Part shown: positions 7,121 to 7,613 of the stretch, in pieces
Layout: each line of letters begins with the position of its first letter
How positions within the stretch are numbered: the first letter of the stretch is position 1
Source of the DNA: Gemmatimonadota bacterium
GTDB taxonomy: Bacteria; Gemmatimonadota; Gemmatimonadetes; Gemmatimonadales; GWC2-71-9
DNA: 7,613 nucleotides
Assembly (NCBI GenBank): GCA_029884275.1
Contig: JAOUIC010000071.1
Span: 1 to 7,613, forward strand
Direction: 5' to 3'
Translations under genes and position numbers: made by a program
The notes under the pieces: generated by a model
Database searches by the model: none
What the model saw: the letters and a program-made list of their open reading frames with translations, nothing else
Told to the model about the DNA's origin: nothing

Positions 7121-7613
7121 GGCGTGGCGCCTGCCCTGAGCGGAACCACCTGCGCCACCCCGTCCGGCCCTTCCACCAGCGCGACCGGCCAGCCGAACAC
7201 CTCCCGCAGCAGTTCCGCCCGCAGCACGGCGGCCGTGGCTCCATCGGCGAGGATGACCCCGTCGCGCATGCAGATCAGCCGGTGGGCATACCGGGCGGCC
7301 AGGTTGAGATCATGCGTCACGAGCAACGTGGACAGGCCCGCGCACGCGAGCGAGGCCAGGAGCTCGCAGATCTCCATCGCGTGGCGGATGTCGAGCGACG
7401 CGGTCGGCTCGTCGAGCACCAGCATCCGCGGCTCCTGCGCCAGCGCCCGGGCGATGCGAACCCGCTGCCACTCGCCGCCTGACAGCGTGTCGGTGCGACG
7501 GTCGGCGAGATGCGCCACGTCGGCGCGCTGCAGGGACAGTTCCACCGCCCGGTGGTCCGGCTCACCCGGCGCGCCCAGCGGACCGAGATGCGCGTACCGT
7601 CCGAGCATGGCCG
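7117..7613 (-). CDS. ABC importer ATPase, cobalamin/iron-chelate family (5' end outside window)
   Basis: About 164 codons of the C-terminal part are visible; the frame runs on past base 7613, so Walker A and about 85-90 residues are missing. Upstream of the signature is GRYAHLGPLG, the usual GRxPHLG-type motif of FecE/FhuC/BtuD-like ATPases. The signature LSGGEWQRVRIARALAQ has Trp where Arg or Lys is common. Walker B with the D-loop is MLVLDEPTASLD, and the H-loop is LLVTHDLNLAARYAH. The segment GVILADGATAAVLRAELLREVF closes the domain, as in this family. Such ATPases power a BtuC/FecCD-type permease with a periplasmic binding protein; neither is in the window and both would be expected upstream. 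The stop overlaps the receptor start (ATGA). Cobalamin, heme and siderophore ATPases of this clade are hard to separate by sequence. The Met at 7608 is internal, not the start. Confidence 0.93.
   Translation of the reverse strand, partial: AMLGRYAHLGPLGAPGEPDHRAVELSLQRADVAHLADRRTDTLSGGEWQRVRIARALAQEPRMLVLDEPTASLDIRHAMEICELLASLACAGLSTLLVTHDLNLAARYAHRLICMRDGVILADGATAAVLRAELLREVFGWPVALVEGPDGVAQVVPLRAGATP

Overview
This window is GC-rich and every supported gene lies on the minus strand, so transcription runs from the high-coordinate end to the low-coordinate end. The organism looks like a Gemmatimonadota-type bacterium or a close relative in the FCB group. The reasons are the GC-rich coding style, a secreted protein with a YPNPF-type C-terminal sorting/FlgD-Ig-like domain, a TonB receptor with an N-terminal carboxypeptidase-regulatory-like domain, and a BtuG-like propeller lipoprotein beside it. 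This assignment is an inference; no rRNA or other marker is present.

Layout in transcription order: (1) 7613-7117, the C-terminal two thirds of an ABC importer ATPase of the cobalamin/iron-chelate family, cut by the window edge; (2) 7120-5069, a BtuB-sized TonB-dependent outer-membrane receptor; (3) 5072-4017, a predicted lipoprotein beta-propeller of the YncE/BtuG type; (4) 4020-3262, DNA repair protein RecO; (5) 3265-1409, selenocysteine-specific elongation factor SelB; (6) 1309-893, a small secreted protein that is almost only a YPNPF-type C-terminal domain; (7) 697-1, the N-terminal 232 residues of the disaggregase ClpB, cut by the window edge.

Genes 1 to 5 are joined by four successive 4-base overlaps (ATGA, ATGA, GTGA, GTGA), so they almost certainly form one translationally coupled operon. 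Its first part reads as an uptake system: an outer-membrane receptor, a surface or periplasmic propeller that captures ligand, and the inner-membrane ATPase. The most economical substrate guess is a corrinoid, by analogy with the BtuB-BtuG pair of Bacteroides, with an iron chelate as the alternative. Its last part carries two housekeeping or accessory functions, recombinational repair and selenocysteine decoding. The sorting-domain gene follows after a 99-bp gap with its own strong Shine-Dalgarno site and a GC-rich hairpin terminator downstream. clpB then has a leader with a candidate promoter and its own Shine-Dalgarno site.

No rRNA, tRNA (including tRNA-Sec), CRISPR array, insertion sequence or phage feature was seen. 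There is no gene-free stretch longer than about 200 bases. I found no clear wholly new system. The items most worth a second look are the BtuB/BtuG-like pair coupled to recO-selB, and the stand-alone sorting-domain protein.
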